Positions 36,499 to 44,389 of a DNA stretch of 64,000 nt are shown here, in pieces. Positions within the stretch are counted from its first letter, which is position 1. Each line of letters starts with the position of its first letter. The notes under the pieces are model-generated. The model saw only the letters and a program-made list of their open reading frames with translations, was not told where the DNA came from and did no database searches. The DNA comes from Gammaproteobacteria bacterium (GTDB lineage: Bacteria > Pseudomonadota > Gammaproteobacteria > DSM-16500), in contig BMAG01000021.1 in assembly GCA_014132595.1 (NCBI GenBank), forward strand, positions 1 to 64,000, given 5' to 3'. Made by a program: the position numbers and the translations under genes.

Positions 36499-37509
36499 AT
36501 GAGCAAGACTTGCGTTTTATTAATAAATTTGGGCACGCCAGAGAGCAGCGACTTTCTATCGGTTTACCGTTACTTAACAGAATTCTTAAATGATCCTCGT
36601 GTCATTGATTTGCCAGTACTTGCCCGTTTTATATTAGTTAACCTGTTGGTTATTCCTTCTCGCTGCAAAAAAACAACCGAGGCATATAAAAAAATAATAA
36701 CGCCCGAAGGATCACCTTTACTGGTCAATTCTCAAAAATTAAAAAATGCAGTCGCAAAAGAATTAGGAGAAGAATATGAAGTTGAAATAGCGATGCGCTA
36801 TGGAAAACCTTGTATTCAATCTGCCTTGAAAAATTTAAAACATTCTAATCATCTCATTGTGATACCCTTATTTCCTCACTATTCATCAGCAGCCACAGGC
36901 TCTGCTATCGCTCAATTACTGCAGGAATTAGCTCATTTGCAAAATATTCCAGAAATAAAAATAATTCGAGACTTTTATAATGACCCTGGATTTATCCAAT
37001 CCTATGCAAGTAACATCAAAGAAAAATTAGGCGAGAAAAAACCGGATTTAATTTTATTCAGTTATCATGGGCTCCCTGAGCGGCATATAAACAAAAGCGG
37101 TTGTCAGGCAAAATGTGATCGACTCCATGCGTGCCCTAAAATAAGCACTGATAATCTCTACTGCTATCGCGCACAGTGTTATGCAACCTCGCAATTGCTG
37201 GCAGATGCGTTAGGTTTAGAGCCTCATCAATATCAAGTTGCTTTTCAATCACGTTTAGGCCGCACGCCGTGGATAAAACCTTACACTGATCTTGTTTTAA
37301 ATCAGCTGAGAGAACAAAGCATAAAAAGCATTGCCGTGGTTTCTCCTTCTTTTGTCGCGGATTGTTTAGAGACGCTTGAGGAAATTAATATTCGAATGAG
37401 AGAACAATGGCGATTGGCGGGCGGAAGTGAATTTATTTTCATTCCTTGCCTTAATGATCACCCCGCCTGGGTTAAAACACTTGCTAACAAAATCTCCTTA
37501 CACAAATGA
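36499..37509 (+). CDS. hemH: Ferrochelatase with Cys-rich insertion
   Basis: A 336-residue enzyme inserting ferrous iron into protoporphyrin IX. Signatures: LLINLGTPES at the N-terminus, FPHYSSAATGSA, the active-site His in FSYHGLPERH, and QSRLGRTPWIKPYT. Immediately after the catalytic His comes a stretch with five Cys (GCQAKCDRLHACPK and YCYRAQC, about residues 200-228) where E. coli HemH has few. Some bacterial ferrochelatases bind a [2Fe-2S] cluster through such residues. The gene is monocistronic between the divergent M16 pair and a small secreted-protein gene. Confidence 0.95.
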   Translation: MSKTCVLLINLGTPESSDFLSVYRYLTEFLNDPRVIDLPVLARFILVNLLVIPSRCKKTTEAYKKIITPEGSPLLVNSQKLKNAVAKELGEEYEVEIAMRYGKPCIQSALKNLKHSNHLIVIPLFPHYSSAATGSAIAQLLQELAHLQNIPEIKIIRDFYNDPGFIQSYASNIKEKLGEKKPDLILFSYHGLPERHINKSGCQAKCDRLHACPKISTDNLYCYRAQCYATSQLLADALGLEPHQYQVAFQSRLGRTPWIKPYTDLVLNQLREQSIKSIAVVSPSFVADCLETLEEINIRMREQWRLAGGSEFIFIPCLNDHPAWVKTLANKISLHK

Positions 37510-37571
37510 TGTATTATTTAACATATATTGCCTAACTGATTAAAAAACGATAAATCCATCCCTGTGCATAG

Positions 37572-37580
37572 TGTTATAAT
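37572..37580 (+). promoter_or_regulatory. Extended -10 promoter of the Cys-rich peptide gene
   Basis: TGTTATAAT is a consensus -10 box with the TGn extension, 29 bases upstream of the start codon at 37610. No matching -35 box is seen, which an extended -10 does not strictly need. Confidence 0.5.
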
Positions 37581-37609
37581 AAATAAGTACACCATAGGGA
37601 GATCATCAC

Positions 37610-37864
37610 ATGAAAACAACACTGCTTGTTTTGATCGGATGTTTAAGCTTGTTCGCTTGCGGTTATGCTTTCAGCTGTGGCGGCGGTTGCGGTAGTTCTC
37701 AATCAGATTGCCAGCAAAGCTCCTGCACGGAAGCTCAAGACTATTGCCAATGCGCGGATGTCAATGCCGGCAAAAATCCCTGTATTAGTAAATCGGATTA
37801 TTGTCGCCTTTTTGGCAATGCCGGTGATAATCAATTACCTGACTGGCCAGACAACAGCTACTAA
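37610..37864 (+). CDS. Small secreted Cys-rich protein, 84 aa
   Basis: An 84-residue exported peptide of unknown function. A hydrophobic N-terminus is followed by either a lipobox-like LFAC17 or signal cleavage near residue 20. The mature part has eight Cys (23, 27, 34, 39, 46, 48, 58, 65), a CGGGCG opening, a CQC pair and an acidic, Trp-containing tail. AGGGAGA lies 7 bases upstream of the ATG. The even Cys number suggests four disulphides or metal binding. I recognise no family. Confidence 0.75.
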   Translation: MKTTLLVLIGCLSLFACGYAFSCGGGCGSSQSDCQQSSCTEAQDYCQCADVNAGKNPCISKSDYCRLFGNAGDNQLPDWPDNSY

Positions 37865-37880
37865 TCACGAACTCGGACGT

Positions 37881-38510
37881 TTATGAGCTCATTGTCGTAT
37901 ACTCGTCCGATTGTTTTAGTATGACCCCGGTATTCGCATCAATAATATAAACAGGCAGCGATGGTCCTGCCGCAGAATAAGAAATGCGATACGCAAGAAT
38001 TGCTTTAGTTGAAATGCTTTCATCATAAAAAATAATTTTTTGTGCGGTAATCTTATCCAGCGTTATGTCTTTAGCTGAGACTATTTTTTTTGCTTGCGAT
38101 ATAGGTATCCCTTCATTGATGTTAGGAATATCTTCTTCAATATTGTCAAGTAAAGTACCTGAGACTGTCATTTTTTTACTTAACCCAATATGATAAATGA
38201 TTTGTTCACCCCAGACAGGTAGTCCATGATAACTTTGATTATAACGCACATGACTGTGATGCAAGCTATCAACATGACCTTCCTGAAATTCCAGTTTGTT
38301 CACTGAATTTTTTTGATGATTTACACTGGTAGGAAGACAAAGACCAGAAGGAATAATTTCTTTATTATTCTGTAATGAAAATTTATTCAAAAATTCAGCA
38401 TAACTATTGGCATCTCCTGCTAGCGTTATTTCTTGTGCTGCATACAGAAATGACCCCGAGAAGAAACTGATAATAATAAAAACAACGCTTTTTAATTTTT
38501 TTTTCGCCAT
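37881..38510 (-). CDS. Stand-alone M4-protease propeptide homologue (FTP/PepSY)
   Basis: A 209-residue exported protein (signal peptide VVFIIISFFSGSFLYAAQ) that aligns along its whole length with the propeptide of the M4 protease encoded next to it: shared blocks include EGHVDSLHHSHVRYNQSYHG and IDANTGVILKQSD. It stops where the catalytic domain would begin, and no frameshifted catalytic remnant follows (its stop is 16 bases from the end of the convergent gene). The ATG at 38510 has AGAGGAA 9 bases upstream. It could be a trans-acting foldase or inhibitor of the protease, or a decayed duplicate. Confidence 0.85.
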   Translation of the reverse strand: MAKKKLKSVVFIIISFFSGSFLYAAQEITLAGDANSYAEFLNKFSLQNNKEIIPSGLCLPTSVNHQKNSVNKLEFQEGHVDSLHHSHVRYNQSYHGLPVWGEQIIYHIGLSKKMTVSGTLLDNIEEDIPNINEGIPISQAKKIVSAKDITLDKITAQKIIFYDESISTKAILAYRISYSAAGPSLPVYIIDANTGVILKQSDEYTTMSS

Positions 38511-38551
38511 ACAATTATTCCTCTTTTTATATCCTAAAAATAAAATCATAA

Positions 38552-38588
38552 AAAAAGCCTTATGTGATTCTACAACATAAGGCTTTTT
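38552..38588 (-). terminator. Rho-independent terminator of the M4 protease gene
   Basis: Perfect 14-bp arms AAAAAGCCTTATGT (38552-38565) and ACATAAGGCTTTTT (38575-38588) with a 9-base loop. It lies 21 bases beyond the protease stop and before the start of the propeptide-only gene, so that gene probably needs its own promoter. Confidence 0.85.
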
Positions 38589-38609
38589 ATCACTAACCGA
38601 CAACAGTCA

Positions 38610-40358
38610 TTAAACCAATAAAGGACGTCTTGGGCATCTCACCCCAACTTTTGCAAACGCAGCTTCAACATCTGCACTTGAATAATGTCTGGCGATTGCT
38701 GCATCACGCACGCCACAAGCACCGGTATTGAAGTCTGTATAAGGCGTCCAGTAGTTCATGTTAGCATCCAGCATGACTTGATAAGCTTTTTCAATGGACC
38801 ATCCTGGTGTTACACTTAATAAATAAAACGCTTTATTATATACACCCGCCGTATGATGCGTGTTCATGTTAGGTCTATAATCTGCAGCATTTGAAATCGA
38901 AACATTGTCTAAGGTGGGTTCATTCAGATATCGTTTGGGTTGACCATTCTTTGAAACAGTCGCACCAGATGTCCAATCCTGGCCGTTCCAATACCACGTA
39001 AAATTCATTTTTGTACGTAGATAATAGTTTAAGGCCATTCCTGTCATATCTGAAAACGCTTCATTCATGCCACCCGGTTGACCCGTCGTCATCAATCCAG
39101 AAAAATGATCCGTCACCAAATGCCCAAATTCATGTGCGACGATATCACCTTCTGTTAATGGTGCAATGGTTGCATCTCCATTACCAAAAACAACTTGTTG
39201 CTGACCGACAATGCCCGATTTTTGCATACAATGTGTTCCACAAGCAAACGCATTATTGTAGTTTGCAATATGAGTGTAGACATCAACCGGCAATTGTTTG
39301 CCTACCGGTTCTTCTAACTTATACTCACTCTTAAGCATGTTAAACGTTTGCCTTATAAAATAAGTGACATCATTGATTGGAGACAAACCATCATTAACAG
39401 GTGCATAGCCGTTATCATTGGGATTATTTCCTTCACCGCCGACGGCATTAGGACCTGAGCACCAATACACAAACGGCGATAACTGATACATATTTTGACT
39501 AAATGTAGAGACCGGCAATCCAAAACCTAATCGCTTGGGTTCTATATTTTTTAAATTAAACACTCTAAAAGCAGGATTTGAAATAGTGCACATCCCATTT
39601 TTCAGATTTTTTACAGCTAAAACACCCAACCGTTTTTCGAGAGAAGGCAAGCTTGAACCTTCAGGAGGGGCAAATTGATAATCTTTTACAATCGTCGCTG
39701 ATTTTACACCCCCTGGACCTTTACCAAATCCAGCGCAAGGTAATGAATCACCTTTTTCTATAATCTCACCTGTCGTTGCATTAATAATATAATAAGGTAT
39801 AGAAGGTCCGTCAGTCGTTACCTGATAAGAAACATAAAAAGCAAGCACCGCTTTTGAAGTATTATTATCGAAATATATTATTCTTCTGGCAAAAACAGGT
39901 GTATTCGCTGAATTTTTTTCTAAAGCAATTTTTTTTGCCTCTGCCATAGAAATTTTACCTTTAAAATCGGTAATGTCTTGTTCTATACCTTGGAGCAGAG
40001 AACCTGTGATTTCGGTATTTGTTTTTGAGATATGATAAACCACTTGTGATTGCCATACAGGAAGTCCATGAAAACGTTGGTTGTAACGAGTATGGCTAAC
40101 TCGCGCATCATCAATATGGCCTTCGTTAAATTGAAATGTATTGGATTTACTTTCATCTGCGCTAAAACTTGGAATATTTAATTTTTTTGGAGTAGATTCT
40201 GAATACGAATCCATTTCAGCGGAAAAGTTTTTTAATGTCGGTGAGTAATTGTCTGCATTTCCCCAAAGCGTTTGCTGTTCGGCTGCAAAAACATTCGGAG
40301 ACAAACAAGCACCTAATGTAAGACTGTGCAATAACCACACTAATTTCTTTAATTTCAT
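38610..40358 (-). CDS. Secreted M4 zinc metalloprotease (ProA/thermolysin-like)
   Basis: A 582-residue preproprotease: signal peptide (to about 25), FTP and PepSY propeptide (about 50-205), then the M4 catalytic domain. The zinc motif VAHEFGHLVTDHFSG (HExxH near residue 407) and downstream GGMNEAFSDMTG with the third ligand Glu are intact, as is the substrate-binding DYRPNMNTHHTAGVYNKAFY with the catalytic His. It resembles Legionella ProA/Msp, a T2SS substrate; a T2SS is encoded in this window. It ends in an efficient terminator. A propeptide-only paralogue lies immediately downstream. Confidence 0.95.
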   Translation of the reverse strand: MKLKKLVWLLHSLTLGACLSPNVFAAEQQTLWGNADNYSPTLKNFSAEMDSYSESTPKKLNIPSFSADESKSNTFQFNEGHIDDARVSHTRYNQRFHGLPVWQSQVVYHISKTNTEITGSLLQGIEQDITDFKGKISMAEAKKIALEKNSANTPVFARRIIYFDNNTSKAVLAFYVSYQVTTDGPSIPYYIINATTGEIIEKGDSLPCAGFGKGPGGVKSATIVKDYQFAPPEGSSLPSLEKRLGVLAVKNLKNGMCTISNPAFRVFNLKNIEPKRLGFGLPVSTFSQNMYQLSPFVYWCSGPNAVGGEGNNPNDNGYAPVNDGLSPINDVTYFIRQTFNMLKSEYKLEEPVGKQLPVDVYTHIANYNNAFACGTHCMQKSGIVGQQQVVFGNGDATIAPLTEGDIVAHEFGHLVTDHFSGLMTTGQPGGMNEAFSDMTGMALNYYLRTKMNFTWYWNGQDWTSGATVSKNGQPKRYLNEPTLDNVSISNAADYRPNMNTHHTAGVYNKAFYLLSVTPGWSIEKAYQVMLDANMNYWTPYTDFNTGACGVRDAAIARHYSSADVEAAFAKVGVRCPRRPLLV

Positions 40359-40565
40359 CGTTTCCTCCTTTAATTAAGACATCTTCCATGTACGCGACTA
40401 CTTTAGCTTAATTTTTTTTTAAAAAATAGGTTACTCTGAAAACCCTTTTTAAAAAATAAAGAATAATCAGTGTAATAAATTGATTTTTAATAATAAATTA
40501 TGCAAATAATCCTAAATCGCGATATACTGTTTTTTTATTGTTTAACTTAGGGAGAGGTTACTTTT

Positions 40566-40862
40566 ATGATGTTTTTAATACATTCCGCATTCGCACTAGG
40601 GCTATTAGCATTAACGGGCGGCGCTGCCTTATATATTTGGGCATTACGGAACCAAGGAGCAGGTACTACTCTTGGCAGAATCGTGGGCTTTATTGTCCTT
40701 ATTATTTCTGCGATTTCACTTATTTGCAGCTTTTATCTAGGTTTAATGGTTTGGAAAGAAATTTACTATTTAAATGCGGCTCAATCGCAGCATATGCAAA
40801 TGCCAAACTCATCATCGACAACGGCAGCTACTCCATCCAAAGAGCATGGGCGTAAAAAATAG
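40566..40862 (+). CDS. Small membrane protein, 98 aa
   Basis: A 98-residue protein of unknown function with two hydrophobic helices (FLIHSAFALGLLALTGGAAL and RIVGFIVLIISAISLICSFY) and a hydrophilic, Ser/Thr/His-rich C-terminus ending in KEHGRKK. GGGAGAGG lies about 8 bases upstream of the ATG. An overlapping frame of similar length (40538-40855) lacks a ribosome site and looks like a shadow. It is monocistronic between the divergent protease gene and kdsB. Confidence 0.75.
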   Translation: MMFLIHSAFALGLLALTGGAALYIWALRNQGAGTTLGRIVGFIVLIISAISLICSFYLGLMVWKEIYYLNAAQSQHMQMPNSSSTTAATPSKEHGRKK

Positions 40863-40877
40863 ATTGTTCTCAGGGAC

Positions 40878-40908
40878 TGGCCCAATCTGGATGTCTTAGA
40901 TTGGGCTA
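40878..40908 (+). terminator. Candidate hairpin after the 98-aa gene
   Basis: GCCCAATCT (40880-40888) and AGATTGGGC (40898-40906) form a 9-bp stem, extendable to 11 bp with a G-U and a T-A pair, and a 9-base loop. There is no T run after it, so it is either a weak terminator or another structure. Confidence 0.4.
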
Positions 40909-41051
40909 GACGACAGACGCAAGGAAGCTCTGGCGCGTTCACGTTGACGTCTGAACTACTTGTTTTGCGTCATGTTGTAGAATAAGAATGGCATTTCTAG
41001 CTGTAATTCGGGTAATATAAGCAAAAATTTAACCTAACCGGAGCACTCCCC

Positions 41052-41783
41052 ATGAGAATTTTGTGCGTTATTCCAAGCCGGATCAGTTCTACACGCGTAC
41101 CACGAAAACCCATGCTGCCGATTCAAGGCAAGCCAATGGTGCAATGGGTTTATGAAAACGCTTCGCGCTGCAATGCCATCACAGACGTGGTAGTCGCAAC
41201 AGATAGTGAGGAAATTGCCTCTGTTATTCAAGGCGTTGGCGGCAAAGCCATTATGACGGATCCTGCAATTCCAACAGGCTCTGACCGTGTGGCCGCAGTG
41301 GCAGAACAATATCCGGATGCGGACGTTGTGATTAACCTGCAAGGGGATGAACCTTTCATTAAGCCGCGTATGCTAGAACAACTTGTGTCGCCCTACCTTC
41401 AAGGTGAAATGCCAGAAATGACGACATTAGCTCGCCCACTGGATATGCATAAAAATTTCACACTGCCTGGCGTCGTCAAAGTGATTACGGATATCCATGG
41501 TAATGCATTGTATTTTTCACGCTCTCCTATTCCTTATTTTCGCACCGATGAACGTAATGCGCCTGTGTATCATCATATTGGCCTATACGCTTTTCGTCGT
41601 GATTTTTTAATGACTTATAAAACTCTAAAACAAACACCATTAGAAAAAATTGAGCTTCTAGAACAATTACGCGTTATAGAGCATGGGTATAAAATACGGG
41701 TATGCCATACCGAGGAGGCAACTCTTGAAATTAATACGCCAGAAGAATATGAACAGGCCCAACAATTTATCTATACCGATTAA
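41052..41783 (+). CDS. kdsB: 3-deoxy-manno-octulosonate cytidylyltransferase
   Basis: A 243-residue nucleotidyltransferase that makes CMP-Kdo for lipopolysaccharide core assembly. It shows the family N-terminus (VIPSRISSTRVPRKPMLPI, a variant of the usual R-x-x-S-T-R-L-P-G-K-P-L), NLQGDEPFI, and YFSRSPIPYFR. Length agrees with E. coli KdsB (248). GGAG lies about 8 bases upstream. It is followed 19 bases later by murI on the same strand. Confidence 0.94.
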   Translation: MRILCVIPSRISSTRVPRKPMLPIQGKPMVQWVYENASRCNAITDVVVATDSEEIASVIQGVGGKAIMTDPAIPTGSDRVAAVAEQYPDADVVINLQGDEPFIKPRMLEQLVSPYLQGEMPEMTTLARPLDMHKNFTLPGVVKVITDIHGNALYFSRSPIPYFRTDERNAPVYHHIGLYAFRRDFLMTYKTLKQTPLEKIELLEQLRVIEHGYKIRVCHTEEATLEINTPEEYEQAQQFIYTD

Positions 41784-41802
41784 CTAACGAATTGAAACCG
41801 CT

Positions 41803-42615
41803 ATGACAAAACATACTGCAATACATCCCATCGGAATTTTTGACAGCGGCATTGGTGGACTCACTGTCGCTCGCGCCGTGGTCAACCATTTACCCAGTGA
41901 AAATATTATCTATTTTGGTGACACCGCTCATATGCCCTATGGCGACAAATCGACAAGCGCCATTCAAGCCTATTCTGTGAAAATTGCGGATATGTTATTG
42001 CAGCAGCAATGCAAACTGATTGTGATTGCTTGTTATTCTGCAACCTCTGCAGCGTACGAATTAGTGAAAGAATATGTCGCAGACAAAGCCATCGTCATGG
42101 ATGTGATTGATCCCATGGTGCCTTATTTGCATGCGAATCATGCAAATCACCGCATTGGATTGATTGGCACAAGACAGACGGTTAACTCTAATGTTTACAA
42201 GAAAAAAATTGATAAACTCAATCGCAACATTCAACTTTCTTCGCTTCCAACTAACTTGCTTGCTTCTGCGATTGAAGAATTTGGGGATAATAAAGTCATC
42301 GACAGTCTGCTCAATGAATATCTATCACACCCCACACTCAAAAATCTGGATGTCTTGATTCTTGCATGCACGCATTATCCGGTTGTAAAAGAAAATATTG
42401 CCCGGTATTTTAAGCATGAAGTTGAAATCATAGATCCTTCTGATATTGTAGCGTTAGCCATCAAAAAACGATTAGCTCAAGATAATTTATTAAATCCTGA
42501 TGGCATTGGAAGCAAACATTTTTATGTATCTGATTATACGGAATCCTTTTCTGCAGGAACAAAAACTTTTTTTGCCGAGGACATTAACCTAGAACATTAT
42601 CCGCTTTGGGACTAA
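41803..42615 (+). CDS. murI: Glutamate racemase, variant first Cys motif
   Basis: A 270-residue cofactor-independent racemase supplying D-glutamate for peptidoglycan. IGIFDSGIGGLTVARAV carries the catalytic Asp-Ser, and LILACTHYPVV carries the second catalytic Cys. The first Cys motif reads ACYSATSAAYEL, where the family almost always has ACNTA: the Cys is kept but the substrate-contacting Asn and Thr are replaced by Tyr and Ser. It might be a divergent MurI or a related racemase. kdsB precedes and rlmJ follows after 1 base. Confidence 0.9.
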   Translation: MTKHTAIHPIGIFDSGIGGLTVARAVVNHLPSENIIYFGDTAHMPYGDKSTSAIQAYSVKIADMLLQQQCKLIVIACYSATSAAYELVKEYVADKAIVMDVIDPMVPYLHANHANHRIGLIGTRQTVNSNVYKKKIDKLNRNIQLSSLPTNLLASAIEEFGDNKVIDSLLNEYLSHPTLKNLDVLILACTHYPVVKENIARYFKHEVEIIDPSDIVALAIKKRLAQDNLLNPDGIGSKHFYVSDYTESFSAGTKTFFAEDINLEHYPLWD

Positions 42616-42616
42616 A

Positions 42617-43468
42617 ATGAATTATCGCCACGGCTACCATGCGGGTAGTTTTACTGATGTTTTCAAACATACTATTTTGATTTCGCTGATCAAATCCCTC
42701 CAACAAAAAAATTCTGCCTTCTGTTACCTTGACACCCATGCAGGTGCAGGATGTTATGATTTATGGGCGGAAGCAGCGCAAAAAAGCAACGAATTTGAAA
42801 CCGGTATTGCAAAAGTTTTTAACGCTCTAAATCCGCCTGCCTTAATCAAGGATTATTTGAGCTGTGTCCAAGCAATCAATGCTCATTTTTCAGATTCCGC
42901 CGCTTCATCACTTCGTTATTATCCTGGCTCTCCTGTAATCATGCGTTATTTTGCTCGCCAACAAGACCGTTTGGTATTAACCGAATTACATCCACAAGAA
43001 TATCAATTATTAAAAAAAGAATTTGCAAGAACGAGGCAAGCTAACGTGCATTTATTAGATGGGTATCATGGGCTTAAAGCTTTTTTACCTCCTAAAGAAC
43101 GCCGGGGATTGATATTGATCGACCCGCCTTATGAACGGCCTAATGAACTAGCTTATTTAACTTCTATGCTTGCTCATGCATTAAAACGTTTTGCCACGGG
43201 GGTTTATGCCATTTGGTACCCGATTAAAGCTAGATCTATAATAGATCAGTTTTATCGTTCTTTAAAAGATAATATTAAAAACCCGATTCTCATCACAGAA
43301 TTAAGCATCTATCCTGAAGAAAGCCCGCTCCACTTAAATGGTTCAGGAATGGCCATTGTAAACCCTCCTTGGCAAATTGATGATCGTATTTCCGCATTCC
43401 TACCTTGGCTTTGGCAGAATTTAACAATACATCATCAAGGTCAATTCAAAATTTCTGTACTTGATTGA
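42617..43468 (+). CDS. rlmJ: 23S rRNA (adenine-2030-N6) methyltransferase
   Basis: A 283-residue SAM-dependent methyltransferase. The N-terminus MNYRHGYHAGSFTDVFKHTI is the RlmJ signature, then YLDTHAGAGCYDL (SAM site), a short insertion domain, and the catalytic motif LILIDPPYERPNE. Length matches E. coli RlmJ (280). It starts 1 base after the murI stop, so the two should be translationally coupled. Confidence 0.96.
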   Translation: MNYRHGYHAGSFTDVFKHTILISLIKSLQQKNSAFCYLDTHAGAGCYDLWAEAAQKSNEFETGIAKVFNALNPPALIKDYLSCVQAINAHFSDSAASSLRYYPGSPVIMRYFARQQDRLVLTELHPQEYQLLKKEFARTRQANVHLLDGYHGLKAFLPPKERRGLILIDPPYERPNELAYLTSMLAHALKRFATGVYAIWYPIKARSIIDQFYRSLKDNIKNPILITELSIYPEESPLHLNGSGMAIVNPPWQIDDRISAFLPWLWQNLTIHHQGQFKISVLD

Positions 43469-43590
43469 AAAATAGGAAAATATTTAATATTAAAATCTAT
43501 TCAATAAGTTAGACTTTTTAACCCTTTTTATCTCAAAAAACCTGTTAAGATTAATATTGTGATATCACTTATTTCAGGAGGGACGCCCAA

Positions 43591-43794
43591 ATGAAAAAAC
43601 TATTAGCCATGTTAGTAATTATGTCTTTAACGGGACTCACTGCATGCACAACCGGAGAAAAACATACAGCAGGTATAATCGGTGGTGGTGTAGTAGGTGG
43701 TGTAGTGGGTGGAGCAGTCACCAATGGCAGCCCAGTCGGTGCTGCAGTCGGCGCCGTAGGCGGTGCTGTTGTTGGACATGAGCTCACTAAATAA
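43591..43794 (+). CDS. Glycine-zipper lipoprotein, 67 aa
   Basis: A 67-residue lipoprotein. The lipobox LTAC gives Cys19; the mature part is a glycine-zipper (IIGGGVVGGVVGGAVTNG and VGAAVGAVGGAVVG) like OsmB/SlyB-type envelope proteins. AGGAGGG lies about 9 bases upstream of the ATG. It sits alone between rlmJ and bcp. A short imperfect dyad (43809-43840, CCCGTCATC against GATGATGGG) follows and could end the transcript. Confidence 0.85.
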   Translation: MKKLLAMLVIMSLTGLTACTTGEKHTAGIIGGGVVGGVVGGAVTNGSPVGAAVGAVGGAVVGHELTK

Positions 43795-43918
43795 TCCTTA
43801 ATAACTTACCCCGTCATCTCAATAAACAGGGGATGATGGGATAAGAAACAAAGAAGTTTCTTTCGTAATTCCTTCTATTTCATTTATACTCTACGCACTC
43901 ACCTTCATCGAGAAATGT

Positions 43919-44389
43919 ATGACGCTCAACATAGGCGATCAAGCGCCCGATTTCAGCTTGTTATCTGATCAGCATCAGATGCTTTCTTTAACCCATTTTC
44001 GCGGGAAAAAGGTAATTCTTTATTTTTATCCAAAGGATAATACACCCGGCTGCACCCGGGAAGCTTGTGATTTTCAGGATTCTCTGCAAAATTTCGACAA
44101 TCAAAATACCGTCATTATAGGCATCTCTAAAGACAATCCTGAGAAACATCTTAAATTTAAACAAAAATATAAGTTATCTTTCGCATTACTGTCTGATGTC
44201 AACGGGGATGTCTGTGAAGCTTATGGTGTGATGAATAAAAAAAGTTTATTTGGCCGCAGTTTTTTAGGAATACAACGTTCAACATTTTTAATTGATGAAA
44301 AAGGTATAATTCGCGCTATTTGGCGAAAAGTTAAAGTCAACGGACATAGTCAGCAGGTATTCAATGAACTCACTCAAACAAAACAATAA
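43919..44389 (+). CDS. bcp: Thioredoxin-dependent peroxiredoxin (Bcp/PrxQ)
   Basis: A 156-residue thiol peroxidase. The peroxidatic Cys is in YPKDNTPGCTREACDFQD, with the resolving Cys five residues later (CTREAC), the atypical 2-Cys PrxQ arrangement. It detoxifies hydroperoxides using thioredoxin. Its 3' end overlaps the proS start by 26 bases in another frame, an unusual pairing that implies joint expression. Confidence 0.95.
   Translation: MTLNIGDQAPDFSLLSDQHQMLSLTHFRGKKVILYFYPKDNTPGCTREACDFQDSLQNFDNQNTVIIGISKDNPEKHLKFKQKYKLSFALLSDVNGDVCEAYGVMNKKSLFGRSFLGIQRSTFLIDEKGIIRAIWRKVKVNGHSQQVFNELTQTKQ

Noticed and set aside
40538-40855. 105-codon frame overlapping the 98-aa membrane protein
   Set aside because: Different frame without a ribosome site; the 40566 frame has two clean membrane helices and GGGAGAGG upstream.
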